In this document: piece after piece, positions 1 to 6,853 of the stretch
Layout: each line of letters opens with the position of its first letter
Numbering within the stretch: position 1 is the stretch's first letter
Assembly: GCA_039680225.1 (NCBI GenBank)
Contig: JBDKTK010000102.1
Location: forward strand, 1 to 11,104
Reading direction: 5' to 3'
From: JBDKTK01 sp039680225
GTDB taxonomy: Bacteria; Desulfobacterota; Syntrophia; Syntrophales; UBA4778
Length of the DNA: 11,104 nucleotides
Notes under the pieces: model-generated
Seen by the model: only the letters and a program-made list of their open reading frames with translations
Databases searched by the model: none
What the model was told of the DNA's origin: nothing
Translations under genes and position numbers: made by a program

Positions 1-1774
1 TCTTCACCTCGCTATGCCCCTTGATGCGAGCCGACCCCACCGATCTGGCCGCAACCCTTTCCCGCACCTCTTCATATGCCGCATCGCTGATGAGGATGGT
101 TTCGGCGAATTCCTTTGTAAGGCCTTCCAGGCGGGAGGCTATATTGGTATTGTCGCCGATCGCCACATAGTCCATTTTCTTTTCAGACCCTATATTCCCC
201 ACAATGGCATCCCCGAAGTGAATTCCTATCCCGACCCGGAGATCCTCGATCCCGTAGTCAAGCCACTCTTGCCTTAAATGTGAGATCCTGTCCTTCATCT
301 GCAGCGCTGAGTTTACGGCAGCGAAAACCGGATCGTCGTGGTTCTGCGGGGCGCCAAAGAATGCAAAGATGCCGTCTCCTGTAAGCTGGGATACGGTACC
401 ATTGAAGCTGACAATGATTTCGGTCATCTCCGAGTGGTATCGATTGAGAAAATGGACGATCTTTTGCGGGTCGCCTTTGTTGCTTTCTGAAAAGGAGGTG
501 AATCCCCTTATGTCGCTGAACAACAGGGCCAATTTCCTTTGTTCGCCCCGGGTCAGTTTTTCCACATCGGCGTCCACGATCTGATCTATTATCCTGTCAG
601 GCACATAACAGGCGAAACGTTTTCTTATTCTTGCCCTCTTTCGCTCTTCCATATAATAGTGAAAGATCGTTGCTGCTGCAAAGGAGAGCGCAATGGCGGA
701 GAACAAAGGCATAAGACGGATAACGTAAAGATGATTAAAGGCCAGAACCGATATCGCGAAGAGGACGCCCGTTTCTGCGAGACACAGGAAGGCAGCGGGA
801 ACGGGCCGCCGTCCGTAGCACAGCAAAAGCGTCAGTATGGTAATGCCGACAATGTAAAGCGTTCCAGACACGACACCGGGTTCGCGGAAGATATTGCCTG
901 ACAGCAGGGTTGCCAGTGTACTGGCCTGAATTACAGCACCATCCGTCATCTTGCCGCTCAAAAAGGATAAAGGAGTTGAATGCTTGTCTTCGAAGGATAA
1001 GGATGAGCCTATTATTACGATCCCGTTCCCGAATGCGTCCCCCCGGTCATTGCCTCGCCTTTTGCTTAACTCATATATATCAGCAAAGGAATAGACGGGA
1101 ATATCCCGGGACAAAGAGTAATCAATGAGAATCGTCTTGCCGGGGGCAGGCAGTTGCCGGTCGGCAAGATTCCTTGCCAGTAAATATGACATGGAATAAT
1201 ATCTTTTTTCTCCATCGTCAAAGTAGAGTTGCTGCCTCCGCACGTGATCGTCCGAATCCGCTGTCAGGTGGAATGCTGCCAGATTTGCTTCCCCGGCAGC
1301 CAGGAGATAACCCTGGAGAGGAGCATTTTCCCGTGAAGAAAAGCCCAGGACGATGTTGACGCCTTTTTTCCTGGCTTCCAGGAAAGACCGCATATAGACG
1401 CTCTCATAGCCCCCCTCAATTCTATTTTCAAGAGAGATGGAAGGAAGCTCGATATCCAGGCCTATCGTCTTCACTCCTCTTTCAACGAGATAATCTATTA
1501 CGTGAGAGATATAGGTGTGATAGAGAATCAACGGCTGATCTATTTTCCTGTAGCTTTTTTCGTCAATGGCGATGACTGCGATCTTTCTTATGGGATCTTT
1601 CCCGGGTTTCTCCCTGAACAAGAACCTGCAGTCGATTGACCTCAGCTCCAGTTGATTCCATGTACCTTCTCCGGGGATGATCCTGTGGTCTGAGAAGATG
1701 GCAACGAGGCTGACGAACAGTGCTATTGCCGCATATGAGAGAAGATGTCTTCGATAGTGTTGAGTTGATTTCAT
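1..1774 (-). CDS. CHASE2-domain transmembrane class III nucleotide cyclase (3' end beyond the window)
   Basis: Membrane receptor cyclase, expected to turn a nucleoside triphosphate (usually ATP to cAMP) into a cyclic nucleotide. The frame is open from ATG 1774 to the left edge: 591 residues visible, C-terminus missing. Layout: N-terminal membrane segment (about 13-27), CHASE2-like extracytoplasmic sensor (about 40-300, with the typical IAVIAIDEKS near 65-74 and IVIIGSS near 252-258), three membrane segments (about 302-371), then the cyclase domain from about 410. Metal-binding Asp421 (FSDIRGFTSF) and Asp467 (TGDG) and transition-state Asn544 and Arg548 (NIASR) are present. The purine-selecting positions are unusual: Gln463 where Lys is normal and Val537 where Asp or Thr is normal. 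The start has only a weak AGGA 4 bases upstream and overlaps the stop of a small ORF, so translation is probably coupled. Class III cyclase with CHASE2 is secure; the product (cAMP, cGMP or other) is not. Confidence 0.95.
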   Translation of the reverse strand, partial: MKSTQHYRRHLLSYAAIALFVSLVAIFSDHRIIPGEGTWNQLELRSIDCRFLFREKPGKDPIRKIAVIAIDEKSYRKIDQPLILYHTYISHVIDYLVERGVKTIGLDIELPSISLENRIEGGYESVYMRSFLEARKKGVNIVLGFSSRENAPLQGYLLAAGEANLAAFHLTADSDDHVRRQQLYFDDGEKRYYSMSYLLARNLADRQLPAPGKTILIDYSLSRDIPVYSFADIYELSKRRGNDRGDAFGNGIVIIGSSLSFEDKHSTPLSFLSGKMTDGAVIQASTLATLLSGNIFREPGVVSGTLYIVGITILTLLLCYGRRPVPAAFLCLAETGVLFAISVLAFNHLYVIRLMPLFSAIALSFAAATIFHYYMEERKRARIRKRFACYVPDRIIDQIVDADVEKLTRGEQRKLALLFSDIRGFTSFSESNKGDPQKIVHFLNRYHSEMTEIIVSFNGTVSQLTGDGIFAFFGAPQNHDDPVFAAVNSALQMKDRISHLRQEWLDYGIEDLRVGIGIHFGDAIVGNIGSEKKMDYVAIGDNTNIASRLEGLTKEFAETILISDAAYEEVRERVAARSVGSARIKGHSEVK

Positions 1775-1926
1775 ACGATCCTATCGATGAGCATTGTATG
1801 ATCTTCCTCGAATTCCCGGACGCATAGCCGTCGAACCTGATCGCCGCATGTGAGCAACCATTTCGCCAGAAGCGCAATATGCCCCTGCAATGTGTTGGGG
1901 GAACAGCGATTCAATAGGTCGGGCAA
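1771..1926 (-). CDS. Probable small protein of 51 residues bridging the fecR-like gene and the cyclase gene
   Basis: I do not recognise this product. The reading frame starts at TTG 1926, six bases after a perfect AGGAG (1937-1933), and ends with a TGA at 1773-1771 that overlaps the cyclase ATG in an ATGA arrangement. Its 5' end overlaps the last 16 bases of the fecR-like gene. It therefore fills the otherwise empty 136-base gap almost exactly. The protein starts (M)PDLLNRCSPNTLQG, has a short hydrophobic stretch (HIALLAKWLL, 16-25), three cysteines (8, 27, 35), a basic patch (VRRLCVR) and an acidic tail segment (EFEED). There is no signal peptide and no clear membrane anchor. It may be a real small component of the sensor unit or only a leader cistron that delivers ribosomes to the weak cyclase start. 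Length and TTG start keep confidence modest. Confidence 0.4.
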   Translation of the reverse strand: MPDLLNRCSPNTLQGHIALLAKWLLTCGDQVRRLCVREFEEDHTMLIDRIV

Positions 1927-2831
1927 CTCAGGCTCCTGAGCTTGACAATCTTTCCCTGCCTCCGGGCCAGGGACTCGCTTTCTCCATGTTGTCTTTGAAG
2001 GATCCCGTATTGCTCCAGAGCATCATCGTACAGCTGGTGTTCCTCCAGGAAGAAGATAAAGCGAAGGCGGGCCGCATTGTCCGCGGGATTGGCTTCCAAT
2101 TGTGCCCGATAGTCATCGATACCTTTCCTGATCTCCGCCAATTCATTATCTGGAGGCAGGCTAAAGCAGCTTCGTTTTTGTGAAACGACATATCCGTCTT
2201 TAAATGCCTCAATCACCCATTCATATCGGGAACCGGGATTCAGAGGCGGTACGCCGGATGGGAAAGGCAATTCCGGATCTTTGGTTGTCCTCTGCCATAC
2301 AGGTTCGTTTTCAGACTGGGAATAGAACCTGACCCTGTACTTCTGCGCAGACTGGTCGGAACTCCAGCGAAATAGGGGCCTTTCTTCGATAGTCCGGGTA
2401 TTTGAAAGGCCTCCTGCCTCCATTTTAAGTTGTTTGAATCCTCTTAACTTCAAGCTCCCTTTTTGTTGCGATGCTATTTGCGGCAAATTGATCCTGTTTT
2501 TGTTGTTTACCCGGGCGGGAGCGGGGTTGCTGCCGTTTTTCTCAATAAGAAACTTTGCCGCCGAGGACCACTGCTCCTCCCGGCCGGACTCCAGGTAAGC
2601 TATAGTCACGGAGGTACCGGCTGTTGTCTCTACAGAATCTCCAGGGTAAAGCAGGCATCCAAGATCAACAGGTTTCTTCGCTCCCGAGTGCCGCACAAAA
2701 ACCTTGCCCTTCACGTCCATCACCATGGCGTTATACCCAACCTCCCCGGCCATGATCGTCAAAGGGATCACTGAAAAAGCAACCAGTAAAACAACAAACC
2801 GCATCGAAGACGTTACCGCATTACTCTTCAT
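1911..2831 (-). CDS. Exported FecR-like domain protein with a TPR-like C-terminus
   Basis: A 306-residue secreted or periplasmic protein. Residues 1-28 look like a signal peptide: MKSN start, hydrophobic run FVVLLVAFSVIPL, and likely cleavage after IMA (28). Residues 34-100 match the FecR-type beta domain (VKGKVFVRHSG, then LLYPGDSVETTAGTSVTIAY). Residues about 150-210 look like a fibronectin/Ig-like strand domain (RPLFRWSS ... YRVRFY ... NPGSRYEWVIEAF). Residues about 245-295 resemble one to one and a half TPR helix pairs (ANPADNAARLRFIFFLEEHQ, YDDALEQYGILQRQ). The ATG has a strong GAGGAG 8 bases upstream and overlaps the cyclic-nucleotide-binding gene by 11 bases. From memory, FecR-like proteins of this kind occur beside CHASE2 cyclases, so it may be a periplasmic partner of the sensor. 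It is not the FecR regulator of iron uptake: no TonB receptor or sigma factor is nearby. Confidence 0.85.
   Translation of the reverse strand: MKSNAVTSSMRFVVLLVAFSVIPLTIMAGEVGYNAMVMDVKGKVFVRHSGAKKPVDLGCLLYPGDSVETTAGTSVTIAYLESGREEQWSSAAKFLIEKNGSNPAPARVNNKNRINLPQIASQQKGSLKLRGFKQLKMEAGGLSNTRTIEERPLFRWSSDQSAQKYRVRFYSQSENEPVWQRTTKDPELPFPSGVPPLNPGSRYEWVIEAFKDGYVVSQKRSCFSLPPDNELAEIRKGIDDYRAQLEANPADNAARLRFIFFLEEHQLYDDALEQYGILQRQHGESESLARRQGKIVKLRSLSCPTY
1933..1937 (-). promoter_or_regulatory. Shine-Dalgarno site for the 51-residue ORF
   Basis: AGGAG on the minus strand, inside the 3' end of the fecR-like gene, six bases before TTG 1926. It is the strongest ribosome-binding site between the fecR-like gene and the cyclase, and it is the main reason for calling the small ORF and choosing its TTG start. 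The cyclase's own site (AGGA at 1782-1779) is weaker and close to its ATG. Confidence 0.45.
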
Positions 2832-3282
2832 GTGTAATACTCCTCATGAACCGATTTTCCACCTGCGCGAAACGCCCGGTGACAACTTTCAGCATTTCGA
2901 TGCCAATATCCGGAAAGGCGCGAATTATCTCATAAAGCCTTTCCTTCGAGATAACAGAGACAAGGGTTTCCTCGACAGCTTTTACCGAGGCCGTGCGGAA
3001 TCCATCTCCAAAAAGTGCCAGTTCGCCAAACATGCCCCCCGGTCCCATTTTGTTCAGGCTGATCAGCCTGCCATTGGTCGCTTTTCTGTAAACATCGACA
3101 CGGCCGGCATAAATAATGTAAGCCTCGCTGCCTTCATCGCCTTCATTTATTATCACTTCGCAGGGCTCATAAATGATATTTTGTGTCGTCAGGGCAATGA
3201 TCTTGAGCTCTTCCTCTTTGAGTGCATGAAAGAGCGTTACGGTCTTCAGTAGGTGGATTTCCTCCTGTATGGTAATCTTCAT
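2821..3282 (-). CDS. Single-domain cyclic-nucleotide-binding protein
   Basis: A 153-residue protein that is essentially one cNMP-binding (CAP/PKA-R type) domain. Visible features: N-terminal helix with LLKTVTLFHALKEEELKIIA (11-30), beta-roll strands with the EGDEGSEAYIIYAGRVDVY segment (47-65), and the phosphate-binding cassette FGELALFGDGFRTASV (85-100) with the conserved Glu87 and Arg96. No DNA-binding helix-turn-helix follows: the last 50 residues are the closing helices (ERLYEIIRAFPDIGIEMLKVVTGRF). It is thus not a CRP-type transcription factor but a stand-alone receptor, probably acting on a partner protein. The ATG directly abuts the ABC transporter stop (zero bases between) with GGGAG 7 bases upstream, so the two are made in step. 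The best inference is that it senses the cyclase product and controls the ABC transporter. Whether it prefers cAMP or cGMP cannot be read safely from the cassette. Confidence 0.92.
   Translation of the reverse strand: MKITIQEEIHLLKTVTLFHALKEEELKIIALTTQNIIYEPCEVIINEGDEGSEAYIIYAGRVDVYRKATNGRLISLNKMGPGGMFGELALFGDGFRTASVKAVEETLVSVISKERLYEIIRAFPDIGIEMLKVVTGRFAQVENRFMRSITHEE
2840..2845 (-). promoter_or_regulatory. Shine-Dalgarno site of the fecR-like gene
   Basis: GAGGAG on the minus strand with 8-base spacing to ATG 2831. It lies within the last codons of the upstream cyclic-nucleotide-binding gene and fixes the start of the fecR-like gene with its 11-base overlap. Confidence 0.7.
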
Positions 3283-5859
3283 TCAGTTGCTCCCATGATA
3301 CAGCTTTCTGAATAATCCGTCCATGTTTACCAGGTCTTCAAAGGTCCCCTGTTCAACAATACGTCCCCTGTCAAAAACAAGTATCTCATCGTAGTCCTTT
3401 ATGGCGTTTAGCCGGTGAGCGATTGAAATAACCGTTTTATCCTTATACTTTTCAGCAATAAGATCATGGATGCGGGCCTGTGAGGCGGCGTCCAGAGCCG
3501 CGGTTGCTTCGTCGAGAACCAGTATTGATGGATTTCGAAGCAGAATTCGGGCTATGACTATCTTTTGTTTCTGCCCGCCTGACAACCTGGCACCCCTTTC
3601 TCCCACTCTGAACTCAAGACCGCGTTTGATAACCAATCCCTCCAGTCCGGCCGTTCCGAGGAGTTTTCTTGCCAGGGTGCTTATGTCTTCATTGGCCTTT
3701 TTTCTCAACGGATTTACGATTCCGAAAATAATATTCTCCATGAAACTCAGGGAGCTGTTGAACGATTTCTGATCGTAGGATGCAATGTCGCTGCCCGGCT
3801 TTCCCGATAGAAGCTTTTTTATGTCTTTCCTCAGACCGAGAATCTCATTTCTCATTTTATCGTCCAGAACATCTACTTTCGATCTGCCGGGACAGTAGTT
3901 CAACGCCAGGTCGACAACGTCCTCAACAAGCGAAGGATCGACGTCTTCTGTCCTCGTCTGTTCGTCGATGCCGGCGGTGAGTTTTTCATTTATCTTTATC
4001 CTGTTTTCAATCTGTATCGGGTCGAGCTCAACACAGCTCAGCAGGGGAGATTTGTCCTTATAAAGTTCCCCCAGGAGCAGGTTGTCTGCCCGGGCCAGCT
4101 TAAGTCCGGCGGCGAAGAGGCTTCCCAGCAGTCCTTTTGCCTCGAGCTGGCCGTAGAGGTGTTCCTCGCAGAATCGTTTGACTGAACCGAATTTTCCATC
4201 GATTGCGATGGAGGGGCAAAAAACGATGTTTTCAAAAACAGTGCAATATTCCAGGAACGCGCCTTCGTTGTAAAACTCAACGTATTCATTGTCGTAATGA
4301 GAGATTTCCCTTGCCAGTTCCTCTCGTGCGGCGACTATTTTCGTCTTGTCTGACTCCGAAATAGCGCCTGCGCCCGGCCCCGGTTTTGAGCGCAATCCAA
4401 TATTCATGACATCTTCAAACAACCCCACGTCCCTGACAATATCAAGAACCCGTTGATCGAGCATTTCCGTTCCATTGATATTATCGAGCAGTGAAAAATC
4501 CACCCACGTCTCAACATTATCGCCGCCGCCAGGTTTCCTGAGCAACCCGTAAATGATATTATTCCTTATGGTATCATTGAAAAGAAAAAGGGTTTGGTTT
4601 ACGGAGCCGACCTTTGTCCTGAGGTCATACAGGGGGATGGAATCAGTCGCTCTGCCGCCAATAGTGATACTCCCGCTGAGAGGCTTGTAGATCATGCCCA
4701 AAAGGGTGGCTGTAAGGCTCTTTCCGGACCCGGACGTCCCGACGAAAGCAACTTTCCTGCCAGACCTCGTGAAAAAGTTGATATCACTTAACAGTATCTG
4801 ATCCGTCGAGAAGCCGAATCGGACTTTGTCAAATCGTATATCCCCGGCGGAAACCGCTTCTTCTTTACGGTCATCGGGAGGGAAAATGCCGCTTTCCGAT
4901 TCGAACCGAAGATATTCATCGAGCTTTTCGAAACGGACGCTTGCCTGACGCCACTCCATAATGAAGTTCACAATGGAATTTACCGGATCATAGAGGCTAT
5001 TAACGACGACTATGGAGGCAACCAGCGTTCCCACCGCCATCTCCCCTCTCAGGCACAGGATACCGCCATAAAAATACAGCGTCAAAGGAGCAAATCTCGT
5101 AATGGTCATTATCAGGGACTCCAGCCCGCCGGCTGTTTTGGCCATATTCAGGTTGATACCGACGAACTCCCTTATTTTCTTCTTCAGCCGCGATTCCTCG
5201 AAAAAATACGTCTGGCCTGCACGGATATCGTTTATACCGGTAAATACCTCCTGGAAGTAGCCGGTCAGGTTTCCGGAGCTGTCTATGCCATCTTCAGTCA
5301 ACCTGTGTATCCGTTTATAAAACCTGGGGATGATTACCACACAGAAAGGAATGAAGACGGTCCCGGCAATTGCCAGCTTCCAATTCAGTTCGAACAAATA
5401 AACGCCATAAAAAATAACCATAACCATGTGTATGACCGGTTGGAGAAACAATCTCGCAAAAAAACTGCCGATATTTCCAACCTCATTCATGATCCTGTTT
5501 GTAATCTGCCCGATAGGATTTTTATTGAAAAAATCCTGAGGCAGCCGAAGAAGATGATTGAAAAGCCTCAACCGGATATCACGTACGAAAGCCTGGTTGA
5601 ACCGCGAGTACATAACGATCAGCCCATAATCGACCGCTCCCCACACAACCGCAGCCGTCAACAGACCCAGGCAATAGATTGCAAGCTGCCGCTCTTTTCC
5701 CCCCGCAGCGGAGACCGATGATGAAATAAGATTGATAATCCTGCGGCCAATCTCAATCGCGATTACATTTATTAAAACCGCGGCAATGGCGACAAACAAC
5801 AACAGAAGTATGGTACCGGCATATTTTCTCAGCAGTTCCCTGATAATTTTGCTATTCAC
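3283..5859 (-). CDS. ABC exporter-type half-transporter (membrane and ATPase domains fused) with a large insertion in the ATPase domain
   Basis: Residues are numbered from a TTG at 5877. I choose GTG 5859 (residue 7, product 858 residues) because GGAG lies 12 bases before it and nothing resembling a ribosome site precedes the TTG. Membrane domain about 15-315: membrane segments near 20-45, 65-90, 143-162, 166-184, 262-276 and 282-300, typical of type I exporters. ATPase domain from about 345: Walker A GTSGSGKS (380-387), Q-loop Gln428, signature LSGGQ (765-769), Walker B ILVLDE with catalytic Glu790, H-loop His821. All key residues are intact, so it should hydrolyse ATP as a dimer. The distance from Q-loop to signature is about 337 residues where about 55-60 is usual; the extra part seems to hold degenerate copies of the helical subdomain (see findings). 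Substrate unknown. The gene abuts the cyclic-nucleotide-binding gene, which suggests nucleotide-controlled export. Confidence 0.93.
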   Translation of the reverse strand: MNSKIIRELLRKYAGTILLLLFVAIAAVLINVIAIEIGRRIINLISSSVSAAGGKERQLAIYCLGLLTAAVVWGAVDYGLIVMYSRFNQAFVRDIRLRLFNHLLRLPQDFFNKNPIGQITNRIMNEVGNIGSFFARLFLQPVIHMVMVIFYGVYLFELNWKLAIAGTVFIPFCVVIIPRFYKRIHRLTEDGIDSSGNLTGYFQEVFTGINDIRAGQTYFFEESRLKKKIREFVGINLNMAKTAGGLESLIMTITRFAPLTLYFYGGILCLRGEMAVGTLVASIVVVNSLYDPVNSIVNFIMEWRQASVRFEKLDEYLRFESESGIFPPDDRKEEAVSAGDIRFDKVRFGFSTDQILLSDINFFTRSGRKVAFVGTSGSGKSLTATLLGMIYKPLSGSITIGGRATDSIPLYDLRTKVGSVNQTLFLFNDTIRNNIIYGLLRKPGGGDNVETWVDFSLLDNINGTEMLDQRVLDIVRDVGLFEDVMNIGLRSKPGPGAGAISESDKTKIVAAREELAREISHYDNEYVEFYNEGAFLEYCTVFENIVFCPSIAIDGKFGSVKRFCEEHLYGQLEAKGLLGSLFAAGLKLARADNLLLGELYKDKSPLLSCVELDPIQIENRIKINEKLTAGIDEQTRTEDVDPSLVEDVVDLALNYCPGRSKVDVLDDKMRNEILGLRKDIKKLLSGKPGSDIASYDQKSFNSSLSFMENIIFGIVNPLRKKANEDISTLARKLLGTAGLEGLVIKRGLEFRVGERGARLSGGQKQKIVIARILLRNPSILVLDEATAALDAASQARIHDLIAEKYKDKTVISIAHRLNAIKDYDEILVFDRGRIVEQGTFEDLVNMDGLFRKLYHGSN
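4150..4600 (-). repeat. Insertion in the ABC ATPase domain: degenerate copies of the helical subdomain (first half)
   Basis: Protein-level repeat within the ABC gene. The segment starting TIRNNIIYGLL (residues 436-446) is the normal post-Q-loop start of the helical subdomain. It leads to VGLFEDVMNIGL (483-494) and AISESDKTKIVAAREEL (505-521), which lines up with the true signature stretch RLSGGQKQKIVIARILL (764-780) but has lost Ser-Gly-Gly-Gln. A second start, TVFENIVFC (546-554), follows at once. The bounds are approximate because repeat edges cannot be fixed by eye. Confidence 0.5.
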
Positions 5860-5910
5860 TGTTACACCACACTCCAATCTCGTCGCCAGGACAGTTAGAG
5901 AAACAATTGG

Positions 5911-6756
5911 TCAGCCAAGTTCGAAACTCGTGATCCCGAATACTTTTTCAACCGGAACAGGAGGCGCCCCCTTATTGTACATCCTGCCTGTCTCAAATAC
6001 AGCCGTCAGCTTGTGGTATCGTGCGAGCGCGAGGGCGGCAGGATTTATTGCGGGAACGTCAAGGAAAAGGTCGGCCTGCGGTGATACCTTTCCTGCCAGC
6101 GCGTCAAACAATCTTTCGGCAATATCAGGCGAGTCGGCGAACAGGGGACCTATTTTGAATCCCGTCCTGCAGGGGCGTATCACGCCGTAGCCTTTCAGCT
6201 CGTTCTTTTCGACGCAACCGAGGGACGCACCGCCCGGCTGGTTGATCCATTGTTCGAGAAATCCGGCACGTTCGGCCGGAAAGATGCCGGCGTCATAGGA
6301 AACGATCGACCCAAGGTGAATGGTGGAAAGTTCGACGACATCAGCCGATCCTGATCCGCCGCCCCTGCCTGCATATCGAATATTTCTGTGGGCAAGGGAA
6401 AAACCAAATTTCTCATAATTCCTTATCTTCCCCACGACTCCGTCGATGCCGATGTTTCGGGCCCCAAGATAGCTCATAGCCCGTCTCCCAAGCTCGATGC
6501 CATACCATTTCCCGCGGAGATCTTTCCTGATTATATAAAAGCCTATGAACCCGAAGGAGTCACCATAGGACACGGCCGAGATGCATCCTATCGGCTCCCC
6601 GCCCAGTTCCCCGATAAAGAAACCATTCGGGTCCGTGTGATAGAAACAGGCTGCATCATTCAACCCGGGATTCCAACCCTCCCCGGCTGCCCAGTTCACA
6701 GCCAGTTCAACATCCTTTATCGCCATCTGTCGTATGATAAAACCTCCTGCACTCAT
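5911..6756 (-). CDS. Two-domain GNAT-family N-acetyltransferase
   Basis: Predicted cytoplasmic acetyltransferase using acetyl-CoA; acceptor unknown. I choose ATG 6756 (281 residues). A longer form from TTG 6837 (308 residues) is possible, but it has no ribosome site and its first codons overlap a promoter-like sequence; the homologous part starts at GGFIIRQM anyway. Residues (281 numbering): GNAT fold about 4-130 with WAAGEGWNPGLNDAACFY (22-39), GFFIGELGGEPIGCIS (45-60) and FGFIGFYIIRKDLRGKWYG (68-86). A second, GNAT-like C-terminal half runs to the end (YGVIRPCRTGFKIGPL near 190-205), as in the YitH-type family of about 280-290 residues. The acetyl-CoA loop reads RGKWYG, with Trp84 where this family normally has Gly (RGRGYG-like). 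It sits between the sugar transporter gene and the ABC unit, 51 bases before the ABC start, and may be first in the left transcription unit. Confidence 0.88.
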   Translation of the reverse strand: MSAGGFIIRQMAIKDVELAVNWAAGEGWNPGLNDAACFYHTDPNGFFIGELGGEPIGCISAVSYGDSFGFIGFYIIRKDLRGKWYGIELGRRAMSYLGARNIGIDGVVGKIRNYEKFGFSLAHRNIRYAGRGGGSGSADVVELSTIHLGSIVSYDAGIFPAERAGFLEQWINQPGGASLGCVEKNELKGYGVIRPCRTGFKIGPLFADSPDIAERLFDALAGKVSPQADLFLDVPAINPAALALARYHKLTAVFETGRMYNKGAPPVPVEKVFGITSFELG

Positions 6757-6807
6757 ATCCTGCACCTGCTTTTTCGCATCCGCCCGGACCGGCCGGAGGT
6801 ATTTGTC

Positions 6808-6837
6808 TTTATATGCAGCCTGAGACCCCGACGCCAA
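6808..6837 (-). promoter_or_regulatory. Possible sigma-70 promoter upstream of the GNAT gene
   Basis: On the minus strand TTGGCG (6837-6832) is followed after 18 bases by TATAAA (6813-6808): four of six and five of six matches to the -35 and -10 consensus. Initiation would fall near 6801, about 45 bases before ATG 6756. The site lies in the 97-base gap after the sugar transporter stop and where base composition falls. This would make the GNAT gene and the downstream ABC-cNMP-FecR-cyclase genes separately expressed. It rests on sequence match alone. Confidence 0.35.
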
Positions 6838-6853
6838 AATTCTGAAATTGTCC

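Noticed and set aside
1563..1877. A 104-residue open frame on the minus strand beginning at TTG 1877
   Set aside because: It overlaps the well-supported cyclase coding region by about 210 bases in another frame, has no ribosome site and gives a low-complexity basic peptide. The 51-residue frame in the same gap has much better start and stop signals.
1911..1960. A frameshift joining the fecR-like protein to the following small frame
   Set aside because: The fecR-like protein ends naturally after a TPR-like region, and the small frame has its own AGGAG-TTG start, so two overlapping cistrons explain the sequence better than a broken gene.
2704..3252. A 182-residue plus-strand open frame opposite the cNMP and fecR-like genes
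   Set aside because: It is the antisense shadow of two genes with clear domain motifs and strong ribosome sites; its own product shows no recognisable fold.
2821..3282. The cNMP protein as a CRP/FNR-type transcription regulator
   Set aside because: The chain ends about 50 residues after the phosphate-binding cassette, with no room for a helix-turn-helix domain.
3283..5859. The ABC gene as two ABC genes fused by error or a decayed pseudogene
   Set aside because: One uninterrupted frame, a single membrane domain, and one complete set of Walker A, Q-loop, signature, Walker B and H-loop. The insertion has no stops and keeps ordinary codon content.
6757..6837. N-terminal extension of the GNAT protein from TTG 6837
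   Set aside because: No ribosome site precedes the TTG, the codons overlap a promoter-like sequence, and family similarity starts only after ATG 6756.
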